A stretch of 64,000 bases of DNA from Paenibacillus sp. LHD-117 (GCF_030929555.1 NZ_JAVFVT010000003.1:62001-126000), one strand, 5' to 3'; shown: positions 44,989-53,924, numbered from the stretch's first letter. Notes: generated by a model from the letters alone, not told the origin. Numbers and translations: made by a program.

Positions 44989-45720
44989 TTGATTGCACAT
45001 CTGTTATCCTTGGTCGTGTTGGCGTTCGCCGTCAGCTTGGACGGATTCGGGGTCGGCGTGACGTACGGGCTTAGGAATATCCGGATCCCAATCGTATCGG
45101 TGTTCATTATCGCGTGCTGTTCGGGTCTCATCATATGGTTATCCATGCAAGCGGGAGGGTGGCTAAGCGGTTTCGTCTCGGAAGGCGCGGCCAAAATAAT
45201 CGGCGCATCGATTCTAATCGCGATCGGCTGCTGGGCGCTCATCCAGCTTTGGCGCAGCAAGCATCACAAAGATCCATCGGAAGACCAAGTACCGATTGCG
45301 GGTCCCGCCCGCGCTGTCGATAGCCTTCGTTTAGCCGACACCAATCGAACCGCCCGCGACGAAGAAGCCGCCGCCATGCAAATCATCAAGCTGGAATTAA
45401 AAAGGTTGGGCCTCGTGATCCAAATTCTGCGTACGCCGCAAGCTGCCGACGTTGACCGGTCCGGCATCATTTCGGCATCTGAAGCGGTCATGCTCGGCGT
45501 CGCCTTGTCGCTGGACGCGTTCGGAGCCGGCCTCGGCGCCGCGTTGCTCGGATTGCCGGCGATGCTCACGGCCGTCGTCATCGCGGTATCGAGCGCGGTA
45601 TTCCTCGTCGGCGGAACGCAGCTAGGCTTGCGCTTCTCTTCAAGGCAGGGCATGGGGCGGGCGTTATCGGTGCTGCCAGGTATATTACTTATTATGATGG
45701 GCATTCTGAGATTGCTGTGA
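44989..45720 (+). CDS. ytaF: Sporulation membrane protein YtaF
   Basis: 243 residues from TTG at 44989, fixed by GGGGAGGAG 8 nt upstream. Six hydrophobic segments in two related halves (LAFAVSLDGFGVGVTYGLR and MLGVALSLDAFGAGLGAAL), with a polar, charged middle loop at about 85-150; this is the MntP/YtaF family. YtaF is a sporulation-associated membrane protein of unknown biochemical role. The neighbours mutM and coaE match the Bacillus order. Confidence 0.88.
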   Translation: MIAHLLSLVVLAFAVSLDGFGVGVTYGLRNIRIPIVSVFIIACCSGLIIWLSMQAGGWLSGFVSEGAAKIIGASILIAIGCWALIQLWRSKHHKDPSEDQVPIAGPARAVDSLRLADTNRTARDEEAAAMQIIKLELKRLGLVIQILRTPQAADVDRSGIISASEAVMLGVALSLDAFGAGLGAALLGLPAMLTAVVIAVSSAVFLVGGTQLGLRFSSRQGMGRALSVLPGILLIMMGILRLL

Positions 45721-45770
45721 GCGCCATGAACCGAACTTTTTGAACTTGCATTTTAAGTTGAGGTGAGACC

Positions 45771-46367
45771 ATGATTATCGGATTGACCGGCGGAATCGCC
45801 AGCGGGAAAAGCACGGTATCCCGAATGCTTGCCGAGCGCGGAGCCGCTCTGGTCGATGCCGATGCGGTTGCCAGGGAGGTCGTCCAGCCGGGAGAAGCCG
45901 TGCTGGAGGCGATTTCCTCTCTGTTCGGACAAGCCGTCATCCAGGAAGACGGCACGCTGAACCGCAAGGCACTCGGCGATATTGTCTTCCGCGACAAAGC
46001 GATGCTGGAGAAGCTGGAAGGCATCACCCATCCCGCTATTCGGGCGCGCATGCGGGAAACGATCAGGCGGCATGCGGAAGCCGATCCGAAACGGCTTGTC
46101 GTCGCGGATATTCCTTTATTGTACGAAACGAAGCAAGCACATTTGTACAAAGGTGTTATGGTCGTTTACGTGCCGGCGAGCGTTCAAGTGCAACGGCTTA
46201 TGGAGCGTAACGGGATGGAACGCGAGGAAGCGGAGCGCAGAGTTTCGCTTCAGATGGATATCGAGGAGAAACGCGGCTTAGCGGATTGGGTAATCGACAA
46301 TAGCGGTACGATCGAAGAAACAAACAAGCAGATCGAAATCTTTTGGAAGCAGCAGGAAATGACATGA
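45771..46367 (+). CDS. coaE: Dephospho-CoA kinase
   Basis: 198 residues. P-loop GLTGGIASGKST at 4-15, DADAVAREV, and IPLLYETK with VYVPASVQVQRLMERNG complete the CoaE pattern. It phosphorylates the 3'-hydroxyl of dephospho-CoA, the last step of coenzyme A synthesis. Its stop overlaps the start of the lytic transglycosylase gene. Confidence 0.96.
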   Translation: MIIGLTGGIASGKSTVSRMLAERGAALVDADAVAREVVQPGEAVLEAISSLFGQAVIQEDGTLNRKALGDIVFRDKAMLEKLEGITHPAIRARMRETIRRHAEADPKRLVVADIPLLYETKQAHLYKGVMVVYVPASVQVQRLMERNGMEREEAERRVSLQMDIEEKRGLADWVIDNSGTIEETNKQIEIFWKQQEMT

Positions 46368-46942
46368 AGAAGAAACGAATACGGGTGAAGAAAAGATTTT
46401 ATCTCATTGTGTTGATTGGTCTTATTGCGATCTTATTTTTGAAATCGGATTGGCTGGCAACATGGATGTATCCCGTCCATTACAAAGAAGATATTCGCGC
46501 CAGCGCCGCGAATTACGATCTTGAACCGCATCTGATCGCCGCCATCATTCGGGCCGAATCCAATTACGAGACGGGCAAGGAATCGAAGAAGGGCGCGCTC
46601 GGCTTAATGCAGCTGATGCCAACGACTGCCCATTGGGTCGTGGAGAAGGCGGGGTTCGATACCGTGAACGACGATATGCTGCGACACCGCGCGGATGTGA
46701 GCATCGAAGTAGGCGCCTGGTATCTAAGCTGGCTTAAGAACCAGTTCGACCATAACGTAATCGCCGCCGTGGCCGCCTATAACGCCGGTCAGGGCAACGT
46801 AAACAAATGGCTTGATAGCGGGGAATGGAACGGGAAGCTGGAATCCGTAAGCGATATCCCGTTCGGCGAGACCAGGCACTATGTACAACGCGTCATTTAT
46901 TATTATAATAAGTACAAGGATTTGTATCCCGACTTCGAGTAA
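46364..46942 (+). CDS. Membrane-anchored lytic murein transglycosylase (SLT)
   Basis: 192 residues from ATG at 46364, which overlaps the coaE stop (ATGA). A basic N-terminus and one membrane helix at about 12-30 anchor it outside the membrane. The SLT/goose-lysozyme-like domain has catalytic Glu in IIRAESNYETG, followed by GALGLMQLMPTTA, AWYLSWLKN and AVAAYNAGQGNVNKW. It cleaves peptidoglycan with formation of anhydro-muramic ends. Coupling to coaE is typical of Bacillales. Confidence 0.93.
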   Translation: MKKKRIRVKKRFYLIVLIGLIAILFLKSDWLATWMYPVHYKEDIRASAANYDLEPHLIAAIIRAESNYETGKESKKGALGLMQLMPTTAHWVVEKAGFDTVNDDMLRHRADVSIEVGAWYLSWLKNQFDHNVIAAVAAYNAGQGNVNKWLDSGEWNGKLESVSDIPFGETRHYVQRVIYYYNKYKDLYPDFE

Positions 46943-46961
46943 TTCCGACATGCGTATATAG

Positions 46962-47017
46962 ACAGAGAAGCCTTGAAGGGCTTGTCGCTTCAGGACAAGC
47001 ACCTCCAAAGCCTCTGT
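46962..47017. terminator. Imperfect hairpin between convergent genes
   Basis: Arms ACAGAG...CTTGTC and GACAAG...CTCTGT pair at both ends with mismatches in between. It lies between the transglycosylase and the spore protein gene and probably ends both transcripts. Confidence 0.5.
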
Positions 47018-47044
47018 TATTCATACTAGCCTAATGAATCAACG

Positions 47045-47251
47045 TTATTTGTGGCCAGCCAGGGATTGCTCGGCAATTTGGACCAGGCGACGAGTGATGG
47101 AACCCCCGATGGAGCCTGCGTCTTTCGTTGTCATGTTCCCGTAGTAGCCGTCTTGCGGAAACGAGATGCCAAGCTCTTGTGCGACCTCGAATTTCATTTG
47201 GTCCAGAGCTGCATTCGCTTGTGGTACAACCAGGTTGTTGGACGCTGCCAT
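47045..47251 (-). CDS. Alpha/beta-type small acid-soluble spore protein
   Basis: 68 residues. The SASP signatures ALDQMKFEVAQELGI (with the Glu-containing GPR protease site) and GGSITRRLVQIAEQSL are complete. These proteins coat and protect DNA in dormant spores and are degraded at germination. AAGGAGGTGA lies 6 nt before the ATG. Expression in the forespore under SigG is expected for the family. It shows that the host is a spore former. Confidence 0.95.
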   Translation of the reverse strand: MAASNNLVVPQANAALDQMKFEVAQELGISFPQDGYYGNMTTKDAGSIGGSITRRLVQIAEQSLAGHK

Positions 47252-47361
47252 TGATGTTCACCTCCTTGCGGTTGGTAACTGTATTATGTGCGTTATTCCA
47301 AAGTTCATTACAGGAAACCAATGGGAGAAAACAACGAAAGTAAGGAAGGAGGCGCTAATCA

Positions 47362-47847
47362 ATGAAATGTCCTTATTGCGACTTCGCGGGGACGAAGGTG
47401 CTGGATTCGCGTCCGGCCAACGAAAACAAATCGATCCGCCGCCGACGCGAATGCGAGAAGTGCAACCGTCGCTTCACGACCTTCGAGATGATTGAAGAAA
47501 CTCCGCTTATCGTCATCAAGAAGGACGGCAGCCGCGAAGAATTCAGCCGTGACAAAATTTTGCGGGGCCTCATTCGCGCCTGCGAGAAGAGACCCGTTCC
47601 GGTCGAGCAACTCGAAGTGATCGTATCCGAGGTCGAGAAGGAGCTGCGCACGACGGCCGTCGCCGAAGTCGACAGCAGCGAGATCGGCAGCATCGTCATG
47701 AGCCAGCTGTACCCGGTCGACGAAGTCGCGTACGTCCGTTTCGCATCCGTATACCGGCAGTTCAAGGATATCGACATGTTCATGAAAGAGCTGAACAACC
47801 TGTTGTCTAAGCATCCGATGAACGGCGGGGGCAGCGAAAGAACGTAA
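47362..47847 (+). CDS. nrdR: Transcriptional repressor NrdR
   Basis: 161 residues. An N-terminal zinc ribbon (MKCPYC at 1-6, [12 protein letters not shown] at about 31-42) and an ATP-cone domain (about 49-139) that senses ATP/dATP. NrdR represses ribonucleotide reductase genes when dATP is high. The AGGAGG site is 12 nt before the ATG. Its place near coaE matches Bacillus. Confidence 0.96.
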   Translation: MKCPYCDFAGTKVLDSRPANENKSIRRRRECEKCNRRFTTFEMIEETPLIVIKKDGSREEFSRDKILRGLIRACEKRPVPVEQLEVIVSEVEKELRTTAVAEVDSSEIGSIVMSQLYPVDEVAYVRFASVYRQFKDIDMFMKELNNLLSKHPMNGGGSERT

Positions 47848-47880
47848 TTCATGACAGATGCAAAATAAATCATAAATGGA

Positions 47881-47910
47881 TTGACAGTATTTCCATCCAT
47901 GTGATATGAT
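47881..47910 (+). promoter_or_regulatory. tRNA-Ala promoter
   Basis: TTGACA at 47881-47886 and TATGAT at 47905-47910, 18-nt spacer, 17 nt before the mature tRNA. Confidence 0.75.
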
Positions 47911-47927
47911 CATTCTTGTCGTGATTC

Positions 47928-48003
47928 GGGGCCTTAGCTCAGCTGGGAGAGCGCATCGCTGGCAGCGATGAGGTCAGGGGTTCGATCCCCCTAGGCTCCA
48001 CCA
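47928..48003 (+). tRNA. tRNA-Ala (anticodon GGC), CCA encoded
   Basis: Acceptor stem GGGGCCT/AGGCTCC (one G-T), D-arm GCTCAGCTGGGAGAGC, anticodon stem CATCG/CGATG with loop CTGGCAG (anticodon GGC), T-arm with TTCGATC, and a 3' CCA. This is the intact parent of the tRNA-derived repeats that follow. Confidence 0.96.
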
Positions 48004-48015
48004 ATAAAACAATTT

Positions 48016-48050
48016 AACCACATCCGTTGGATGTGGTTTTCTGTTTTATT
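48016..48050 (+). terminator. tRNA-Ala terminator
   Basis: A perfect 10-bp stem (48016-48025 with 48029-48038) and a T-rich tail. Confidence 0.85.
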
Positions 48051-48267
48051 AGTGGAAGCTCCTAGGGGGCGAACCCCGGGGTTCAGTCCGCGCGCAGGAA
48101 GTGGAAGGGATGCTACGAAGCATATACCTCAAACGTACGAGCACGGCGTCTGAATCTACCGCTAAAAGTCCTCGCCGAATAAGCTTCGTCAGCCATTAGA
48201 TCAAGATTCGGACATCCCATGGTGGATAGACGAGCTAGTGCAAGTCGTATCCCCCTAGGCTCCACCA
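48051..48267. repeat. tRNA-Ala-derived repeat, unit 1
   Basis: It opens with an imperfect inverted copy of the tRNA 3' tail (about 48051-48076), then a GAACCCCGGGGTTC palindrome, then a body shared with units 2 and 3 from about 48146. It ends at 48249-48267 with a perfect 19-bp direct copy of the tRNA 3' end, including CCA (tRNA positions 47985-48003). No coding sequence is supported here. Confidence 0.8.
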
Positions 48268-48280
48268 AACAACAAATTCA

Positions 48281-48312
48281 AACCACATCAGTTGAAGTGG
48301 TTTTTTGTTGTT
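48281..48312 (+). terminator. Second terminator, after the tRNA tail copy
   Basis: A 10-bp stem with one mismatch (48281-48290 with 48293-48302) and a T-run. It resembles the real tRNA terminator, so tail plus terminator look duplicated together. Confidence 0.6.
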
Positions 48313-48314
48313 TT

Positions 48315-48520
48315 TGGTGGAGCCCAAGGGGGGAGCGAACCCGGGTTCAGTCCGTGCGGACGTAGCCGAAGGCGTATTGGTTACGGGGTCCCCGCAAAGT
48401 AATCGGAGTAAGCTTCGAAGCTGCCCGTCACTTTGTGGGGTGTGAAAACGGCGTCTGAATCTACCGCTAAAAGTCCTCGTCGAGTAAGCTTCGTCAGCCA
48501 TATAATCAAGATTCGGACAT
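48315..48520. repeat. tRNA-Ala-derived repeat, unit 2 (3' truncated)
   Basis: It begins with an inverted tRNA tail (from 48315) and carries the repeat body. Bases 48365-48465 are identical over 101 bp to 49181-49281 of unit 3. It breaks off after ATTCGGACAT at 48520, where unrelated sequence leading to the VOC gene begins. The body contains a palindrome AGCTTCGAAGCT. Confidence 0.8.
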
Positions 48521-48550
48521 GGAGTTGTAGTGGTTGATTTTACCGCTTAT

Positions 48551-48952
48551 TTACGTAGGGTTCACCGCGAAAATGGAATGAATATTACCCTCGGGATCGC
48601 CGAAGAAGCCGGTAGTATGACCCCAGGACTTGATTTGTGGCGCTGTGACGTCAATGGCTCCCTTCGAAACGAATTCATCGTACAAGGCGTATACTTGATC
48701 CGGCGAATCACATTGGAAATTAAGCTCGAAGGCTTGTCCTGTGCGACTTTCCCTGTAAGAAAAATAACCATTGGTATTCTCCGCCATTAGCGATTTAGAG
48801 CAAATGGCCAATCTCACTCCTGAATTGCTGAATTCTACGTAATGCTCCTCTTCAACAACAATTGCAAATCCCAAGACTTCCTGGTAAAACCGGGCCAATC
48901 GAGCAACATCTTCTGCTATCAGTTTAAGTCCTTCCAATTTGACTATCTTCAT
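48551..48952 (-). CDS. VOC-family (glyoxalase/bleomycin-resistance fold) protein
   Basis: 133 residues, one VOC domain of paired beta-alpha-beta-beta-beta modules: KLIAEDVARLARFYQEVLGF at the start and TTGFFGDPEGNIHSIF near the end. Metal ligands of glyoxalase I are only partly discernible, so it may be a binding protein, isomerase or dioxygenase relative. It is a lone gene between two tRNA-derived repeat units, and the composition is slightly AT-richer than the backbone. Function is not determined. Confidence 0.85.
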   Translation of the reverse strand: MKIVKLEGLKLIAEDVARLARFYQEVLGFAIVVEEEHYVEFSNSGVRLAICSKSLMAENTNGYFSYRESRTGQAFELNFQCDSPDQVYALYDEFVSKGAIDVTAPQIKSWGHTTGFFGDPEGNIHSIFAVNPT

Positions 48953-49126
48953 GGTTTACCCCACCTCCATATAGAGTTTAGCATATTATATAAATCTACA
49001 TGTAATATATTAACAACTATGAGAACGATTCTGTGAGATTTACATAAATGAAAAGCGGAACACAATGATAACCACGAAAGGTGAAGGTATGATTTGAAGA
49101 TTTATGGTAGTGAAACCGACTCACTC

Positions 49127-49388
49127 GGGAGAGCGCATCGCTGGCAGCGATGAGGTCAGGGGTTCGCCTGCGCGGACGGAGCCGAAGGCGTATTGGTTAC
49201 GGGGTCCCCGCAAAGTAATCGGAGTAAGCTTCGAAGCTGCCCGTCACTTTGTGGGGTGTGAAAACGGCGTCTGAATCTACCACTAAAATTCCTCATCGAA
49301 TAAGCTTCGTCAGCCATATAATAAGGGATTCGGACATCCCATGTTGGATAGACGAGCTTGTGCGAGTCATATCCTGCTAGGCTCCATA
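49127..49388 (+). pseudogene. tRNA-Ala pseudogene interrupted in the T-loop (repeat unit 3)
   Basis: Bases 49127-49166 are identical over 40 bp to tRNA-Ala positions 47945-47984 (D-arm end to TTCG of the T-loop). After 204 bp of repeat body, 49371-49388 resumes with ATCCTGCTAGGCTCCATA, a degraded copy of the remaining tRNA 3' end. The 5' acceptor strand is lost and CCA is mutated, so it is not functional. The break point TTCG|ATCC coincides with the start of the 19-bp tail in unit 1. The rest of the 526-bp gap 48953-49478 holds nothing else recognised. Confidence 0.8.
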
Positions 49389-49478
49389 AACGAAACACCT
49401 TGTCCCATTTTGAACTCTTTATTTCCTTGGCACACCCGCATATAATGGGAATAATTCTAGTGCGAGGAGCCCGAAATA

Positions 49479-49859
49479 ATGAAAATAAGCGAATTGTCCC
49501 GCCTGACAAATATCAGCTCGCGCGCAATAAGACATTATGAAGAAAAAGGATTGCTTACGGCCGAAAGACTCGATAACGACTACCGCGATTTCAGCGAAGC
49601 TGCCGTCGATCGGATTCGATCGATTCAGCTCTACTTGAAGCTGGGTTTTACGACAGATGAAATACGGAGCCTGTTCCAGTGCGAGGTCGCGTCGCCGGAC
49701 GATTACGAATACTGCGAAGAAATGCAGGAAATCTACGAAGAAAAACTGCGTAAGGTGAAAGACCAGATTGATTCCATGCTGCAATTGAAGCGGCTGCTGG
49801 AGCGGCAGGTTGCGCTAACGCTTGCCAGCAAAACGCAGAACCTGCGGGCATCCATCTAG
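49479..49859 (+). CDS. MerR-family transcriptional regulator
   Basis: 126 residues. N-terminal MerR winged helix (MKISELSRLTNISSRAIRHYEEKGLL, NDYRDFSEAAVDRI), then a long coiled-coil dimerisation helix (about 85-118). A Cys at about 68 and another at about 79 could take part in sensing. It is convergent with the SDR gene, whose promoter has the long 19-20-nt spacer with dyad symmetry that MerR proteins act on. Control of the SDR gene is therefore inferred. The inducer is unknown. Confidence 0.88.
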   Translation: MKISELSRLTNISSRAIRHYEEKGLLTAERLDNDYRDFSEAAVDRIRSIQLYLKLGFTTDEIRSLFQCEVASPDDYEYCEEMQEIYEEKLRKVKDQIDSMLQLKRLLERQVALTLASKTQNLRASI

Positions 49860-49915
49860 CGAGCATAAGCTTCTTGACATGGACGCGACGAACGAACGTC
49901 TGCGCAACCATTCTC

Positions 49916-50674
49916 TTATTCGGTGAAAAGACCTTGGCCTAGACCGCCGTCTACAGACAATTTGGCGCCTGTTGTGAAGGTGGCTTCGAAGGCGAGAAAC
50001 AGCACAGCATTTGCCACCTCTTCCGGCGAGCCGTGACGTTTCATTGGTGTAATCTGATTGCCAAGCTCCTCAAAGGTGTCCCGTTCTGATTCCGAGAAAC
50101 CTGCCACACCCATCGTCGGCGTTTTGATGAAGCCGGGACTGACCACATTGACGCGAATGCCCCTTGGCAGCAGTTCAGCCGCAAAACCTGAGGCAAGCGA
50201 ACGCAGCGCCGCTTTTGAAGCTCCATAAACACTCATTCCCGGGGTGCCACCTTCATCTGCCACGGATGACGTAAATACGATCGATCCGCCTTCTCGAATG
50301 AACGGAGCCAGTCGCTGAACCGTAAAAAATGCCCCCTTCGTATTAATGTCAAATGTTTTGTCATATGTGCTTTCGGTCACTTCCGTGAAAGGTTCGAGCA
50401 GCGCGATTCCTGCATTGATGTGGACGAAGTCGATCTCGCCGAACCGTTTGTCGACGTATGCAGCTAAAGCATCAATATCTGCCATGAGTGACACATTGGA
50501 TTGAATGACATGCGCCCGTTCTCCCAGTTCCCGCTTTGCTTTTTCTACATTTTCAGGACTGCGCCCTGTCAGTATGACATCGGCTCCCCCCGCCAGCAAT
50601 GATTTGGCCACAGCCATTCCCATGCCGTGCGTACCGCCCGTTACAAGAGCCTTCTTACCCTCATACTTCCTCAT
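49916..50674 (-). CDS. Short-chain dehydrogenase/reductase (SDR)
   Basis: 252 residues from ATG at 50674, chosen for GGGGAGGA upstream; an ATG six codons earlier overlaps that site. Classical SDR: cofactor loop [18 protein letters not shown], catalytic Ser in [10 protein letters not shown] and YGASK (Tyr-Lys), then SPGFIKTP. Arg residues after the glycine loop (TGRSPEN) suggest NADPH preference. It reduces an aldehyde/ketone or oxidises an alcohol of unknown identity. It is probably induced through the MerR-type promoter just upstream. Confidence 0.92.
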   Translation of the reverse strand: MRKYEGKKALVTGGTHGMGMAVAKSLLAGGADVILTGRSPENVEKAKRELGERAHVIQSNVSLMADIDALAAYVDKRFGEIDFVHINAGIALLEPFTEVTESTYDKTFDINTKGAFFTVQRLAPFIREGGSIVFTSSVADEGGTPGMSVYGASKAALRSLASGFAAELLPRGIRVNVVSPGFIKTPTMGVAGFSESERDTFEELGNQITPMKRHGSPEEVANAVLFLAFEATFTTGAKLSVDGGLGQGLFTE

Positions 50675-50723
50675 GATCTTGTTCCTCCCCAATTCAAAAT
50701 GTTTGTTGCGGTTTTATAAGGAG

Positions 50724-50755
50724 AGTATAAAGGTTCACGCTAGTGTGAAGGTCAA
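50724..50755 (-). promoter_or_regulatory. MerR-type promoter of the SDR gene
   Basis: On the minus strand TTGACC (50755-50750) and TATACT (50729-50724) are 20 nt apart (19 if TTATAC is used). The spacer holds the near-palindrome TTCACACTAGCGTGAA (50749-50734). Overlong spacers with a central dyad are the hallmark of MerR-activated promoters. Confidence 0.75.
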
Positions 50756-50795
50756 CAGCTAATTTTTCGGTGATAAAAAGAGATGTCCCTGTGTG

Positions 50796-50890
50796 GGCAG
50801 CGATGAGGTCAGGGGTTCTTCCGCGCGAACAGAGCCGTAGGTGTATTGGTTACGTGGTCCCCGCAAAGTAATCGGAGTAAGCTTCGAAGC
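50796..50890. repeat. tRNA-Ala-derived repeat, unit 4 (truncated)
   Basis: GGCAGCGATGAGGTCAGGGGTTC at 50796-50818 copies the tRNA anticodon-to-T-arm segment, followed by a diverged repeat body to 50890 (TCCCCGCAAAGTAATCGGAG region). It ends just before the AraC gene's stop codon. Confidence 0.7.
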
Positions 50891-50904
50891 CGCAAAAAGT
50901 TGCA

Positions 50905-51756
50905 TTAATGGAAATACTGCTTCCTGAACTGACGAGGCGACATGCCGATGCCGCGCTTGAAGCAGGAGGAGAAGTAGGGAGCGTAACGATACCCGATTTC
51001 GTCGGCTATGCGCTCGATCGTCCAATCCGTCGTAATGAGCAGGCGCTTAGCCTGTTCCAGACGAACCTCATGCAGATACTCCATCGGAGTCTGGCCAACC
51101 TTTTCTTTCATGCAGCGGATAATGTAATTAGGGTGGAAGTGGAGCTCCTCCGATAACGTTTCATTGGTTACTTTTTCTTGATAATGCGTTCGGATATATC
51201 TAGCGGCCCGCTCGGCCAACTTGTTGGTCATGGAAGCTGCTTCGCCTGTCCGGATGTCTTGGAGCATGCGCAACAGTTTGATGAGCATCGCTTGCTCGTC
51301 CCAGAATCGTCCGTCGAACGGCATCGCTAACATTTCATCCAGAAGCTCGACGAAAGGCTGCAGGTTCTGCAGATGCATTTTCTTCTCAAGGGATAGCGTA
51401 TGGGGATTGCCAAACGGACGGGAGGTATAAAGCGCTCCTTTGCCCGTCTTATCCGTTACGCTGTTCCTCCCCGCATGCTCGAAATGCACCCAATAAAAAG
51501 TCGTTGCTTCCATGCATGGCGCTACGGAATAATGTTCCCCATCCGGATGCAACAGTAGAGTATCGCCGCGGCTCAGACTCCATTCCCGACCGTTCTCTCC
51601 AATGTGCAACACCCCCTCGACGACAATTAGCAAATCATAGATGCCAAGGTTTCTCCGATTCGGATGTTGATCGCCGACTTTAAAGCGGGAGCATCCCGAA
51701 CCCAGATAATAAGGGAGGGGCGGCATGGATAAAGTGATAGAGTCGCTTTCATTCAT
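50905..51756 (-). CDS. AraC-family regulator with cupin domain
   Basis: 283 residues. An N-terminal cupin sensor (about 30-120: GIYDLLIVVEGVLHIGENGREWSLSRGDTLLLHPDGEHY) and a C-terminal AraC double helix-turn-helix (about 185-280: VTNETLSEELHFHPNYIIRCMKEKVG, TIERIADEIGYRYAPYFSSCFKRGIGMSPRQF). It is divergent from the GH127 arabinofuranosidase gene, 121 bp away, so it most likely controls it in response to an arabinose-containing sugar; this is inferred from position. Confidence 0.9.
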   Translation of the reverse strand: MNESDSITLSMPPLPYYLGSGCSRFKVGDQHPNRRNLGIYDLLIVVEGVLHIGENGREWSLSRGDTLLLHPDGEHYSVAPCMEATTFYWVHFEHAGRNSVTDKTGKGALYTSRPFGNPHTLSLEKKMHLQNLQPFVELLDEMLAMPFDGRFWDEQAMLIKLLRMLQDIRTGEAASMTNKLAERAARYIRTHYQEKVTNETLSEELHFHPNYIIRCMKEKVGQTPMEYLHEVRLEQAKRLLITTDWTIERIADEIGYRYAPYFSSCFKRGIGMSPRQFRKQYFH

Positions 51757-51877
51757 GGCATCATCACCTGTGTTAAATTTTATAGGAACTAGGTCAAATC
51801 ATTGCTGTTTGCAGCTTTAAATCCAGAATATAATGTGATCAGCGGTGAGTCAATTATTATAGATAGGAGGATCTGAC

Positions 51878-53826
51878 TTGATGAATACGGCTGTCACGAT
51901 TCAAGATACATTCTGGAACGACTATATCGAGCTGGTGCGCCAGACGGTGATTCCATACCAATGGGAAGCACTAAACGACCGAATAGAAGGAGCGGAACCC
52001 AGCTATTCCATACGAAATTTTAGAATAGCGGCAGGCTTGGAGGAAGGGGAGTTCGGCGGCTGGATCTTTCAAGACAGCGATTTGTACAAATGGCTGGAGG
52101 CCGTTGCCTATTCGCTCCGCAATCATCCCGATCCCGACTTGGAGTTCATTGCCGATGGAGCCATCGACTTGATCGGACAGGCTCAGCATGGGGACGGGTA
52201 TTTGAACACCTACTTTACGATCAAAGAACCGGGTAAGCAATGGACCAACCTTTACGAAGCGCATGAGCTGTATTGCGCAGGTCATCTGATCGAAGCGGCG
52301 GTAGCCTATTATCAATCGACAGGCAAGCGGAAGCTTCTCGAGATCGCATGCAGGTTTGCGGATCTGATCGGCAGTTTGTTCGGGACGGAACCCGGTCAGA
52401 CGAGAGGATATTGCGGGCATCAGGAAATTGAGCTGGCCCTGGTCAAGCTGCACGACGTAACCGGAGAGGACAAGTATTTGGCGCAAAGCCGTTATTTCAT
52501 TGACGAGCGCGGCAGCCAGCCCCATTACTTCATCGGGGAATGGGAGAGACGCGCAAAAAAAATATTTGGAATCAGGGATCTCCCAATCTCGAGATGTATC
52601 AATGCCATCTGCCGGTTCGGGAGCAATCGGTTGCCGTCGGACATTCGGTCAGGGCGGTGTACATGTACTCCGCAATGGCCGATCTTGCCCGTCTAACCGG
52701 GGATGTTGCGCTGCGTGAAGCCTGCGAACGGCTATGGGCGAACACGACTCGCAAGCAAATGTACATTACGGGCGGCATAGGAGCCACTCATCTTGGCGAG
52801 GCGTTTACCTTCGATTACGACTTGCCCAATGATACGGTGTATGCCGAGACCTGCGCGTCGATCGGCCTTATTTTCTGGGCACGCCGCATGCTTCGATTGG
52901 AAGCGAAGAGCGAATATGCGGACGTGATGGAGAGAGCGCTGTTTAATAATGTGCTGGGCAGCATGTCCAGGGATGGAAAACATTTCTTTTACGTGAATCC
53001 TATGGAGGTCTGGCCGGAGGCAAGCGCTAAAAATCCGGACAGGCATCATGTCAAGGTGGTCCGGCAAAAATGGTTCGGCTGCTCGTGTTGTCCGCCGAAC
53101 GTTGCGAGACTTCTTAGCTCGTTGAATGATTATATTTACGATACGGACGAAGATGGAAAGCAAGTGTACGTGCACCTGTTCATCGGCAGCGAGTTCGGGT
53201 TCGAAGCGGTCAACAACGCGGTGACGCTGAAGCAGCAATCCGCGTTGCCTTGGTCAGGGCAGGTAAAATTCAATCTTTCGCTCCAAAACAAAACGGACTC
53301 GGCATCGTTTACGCTATTGCTCCGAATTCCTTCATGGTTTCAGAGCGGCGAACCTCTCTTAAAGGTCAATGGTCAACAGCAGCAGTATAGCAAGGAGAAG
53401 GGATACGCAAAAGTCGAGCGTGCATGGAACGAAGGTGACACGGTGGAGTGGGTATTGCCGGTCGAAACCCATTTCATTGCCGCCCATCCCAACATGCGTT
53501 CCAACGCCGGGAAGGTCGCCATTCAGCGCGGACCGCTTGTTTATTGCGTAGAAGAAACGGATCATGATGAGTTGATTAGTTCGTTGCTCGTAAACCCTGC
53601 TTCCGAGTGGGCGGAGCGTGCCGTTCCGGATCAATTAGGCGGTTACGTCATGCTGGAACATAATGGGGCAGGGATCAATCTTCCGTCTCTATGGCAAAAC
53701 GATGATTTATATCGTCAACAGTCCCGCATGGAAACCAAGCCTGTTGCAATAAAAGCCATTCCATATTACTTATGGGGAAATCGCGAGCCGGGCGAGATGA
53801 ACGTCTGGTTGAAACAAAATAGTTGA
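51878..53826 (+). pseudogene. GH127 beta-L-arabinofuranosidase, broken by a frameshift in an A8 tract
   Basis: Two overlapping frames together make one GH127 enzyme of about 649 residues. The first reads from TTG/ATG (51878/51881) to about 52560; the second continues to 53826. The break is at an A8 run (52555-52562); nine A would restore AKKNIWNQG and a continuous protein. Catalytic elements lie in the second part: AETCAS (Glu and Cys metal ligands) and FGCSCCPPN with the Cys nucleophile. It removes beta-L-arabinofuranose from plant glycans. It may be a true pseudogene, a sequencing error or a slippage-dependent gene. Confidence 0.88.
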
Positions 53827-53886
53827 ATCCATTAAAGTCCCTGGGAGAGAATCCTAGGGACAAATGTATTACAGCTTTAAATGTTG

Positions 53887-53924
53887 AAACGGCAGCCTCC
53901 TGAATTCCAGGAGGCTGCCGTTTT
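53887..53924 (+). terminator. Strong terminator after GH127 gene
   Basis: A perfect 16-bp stem (53887-53902 with 53908-53923), a 5-nt loop and a TTTT end. The following DNA to 54096 holds no gene and is AT-rich. Confidence 0.9.

Noticed and set aside
48235-48501. 88-codon minus-strand frame across the tRNA-derived repeat
   Set aside because: It reads through a terminator and tRNA tail copies, and a similar frame recurs only because the repeat itself recurs. No ribosome site; spurious.
49156-49509. 117-codon minus-strand frame over repeat unit 3
   Set aside because: It shares its amino acid string with the frame in unit 2 and overlaps the tRNA pseudogene and the start of merR; a by-product of the repeat.
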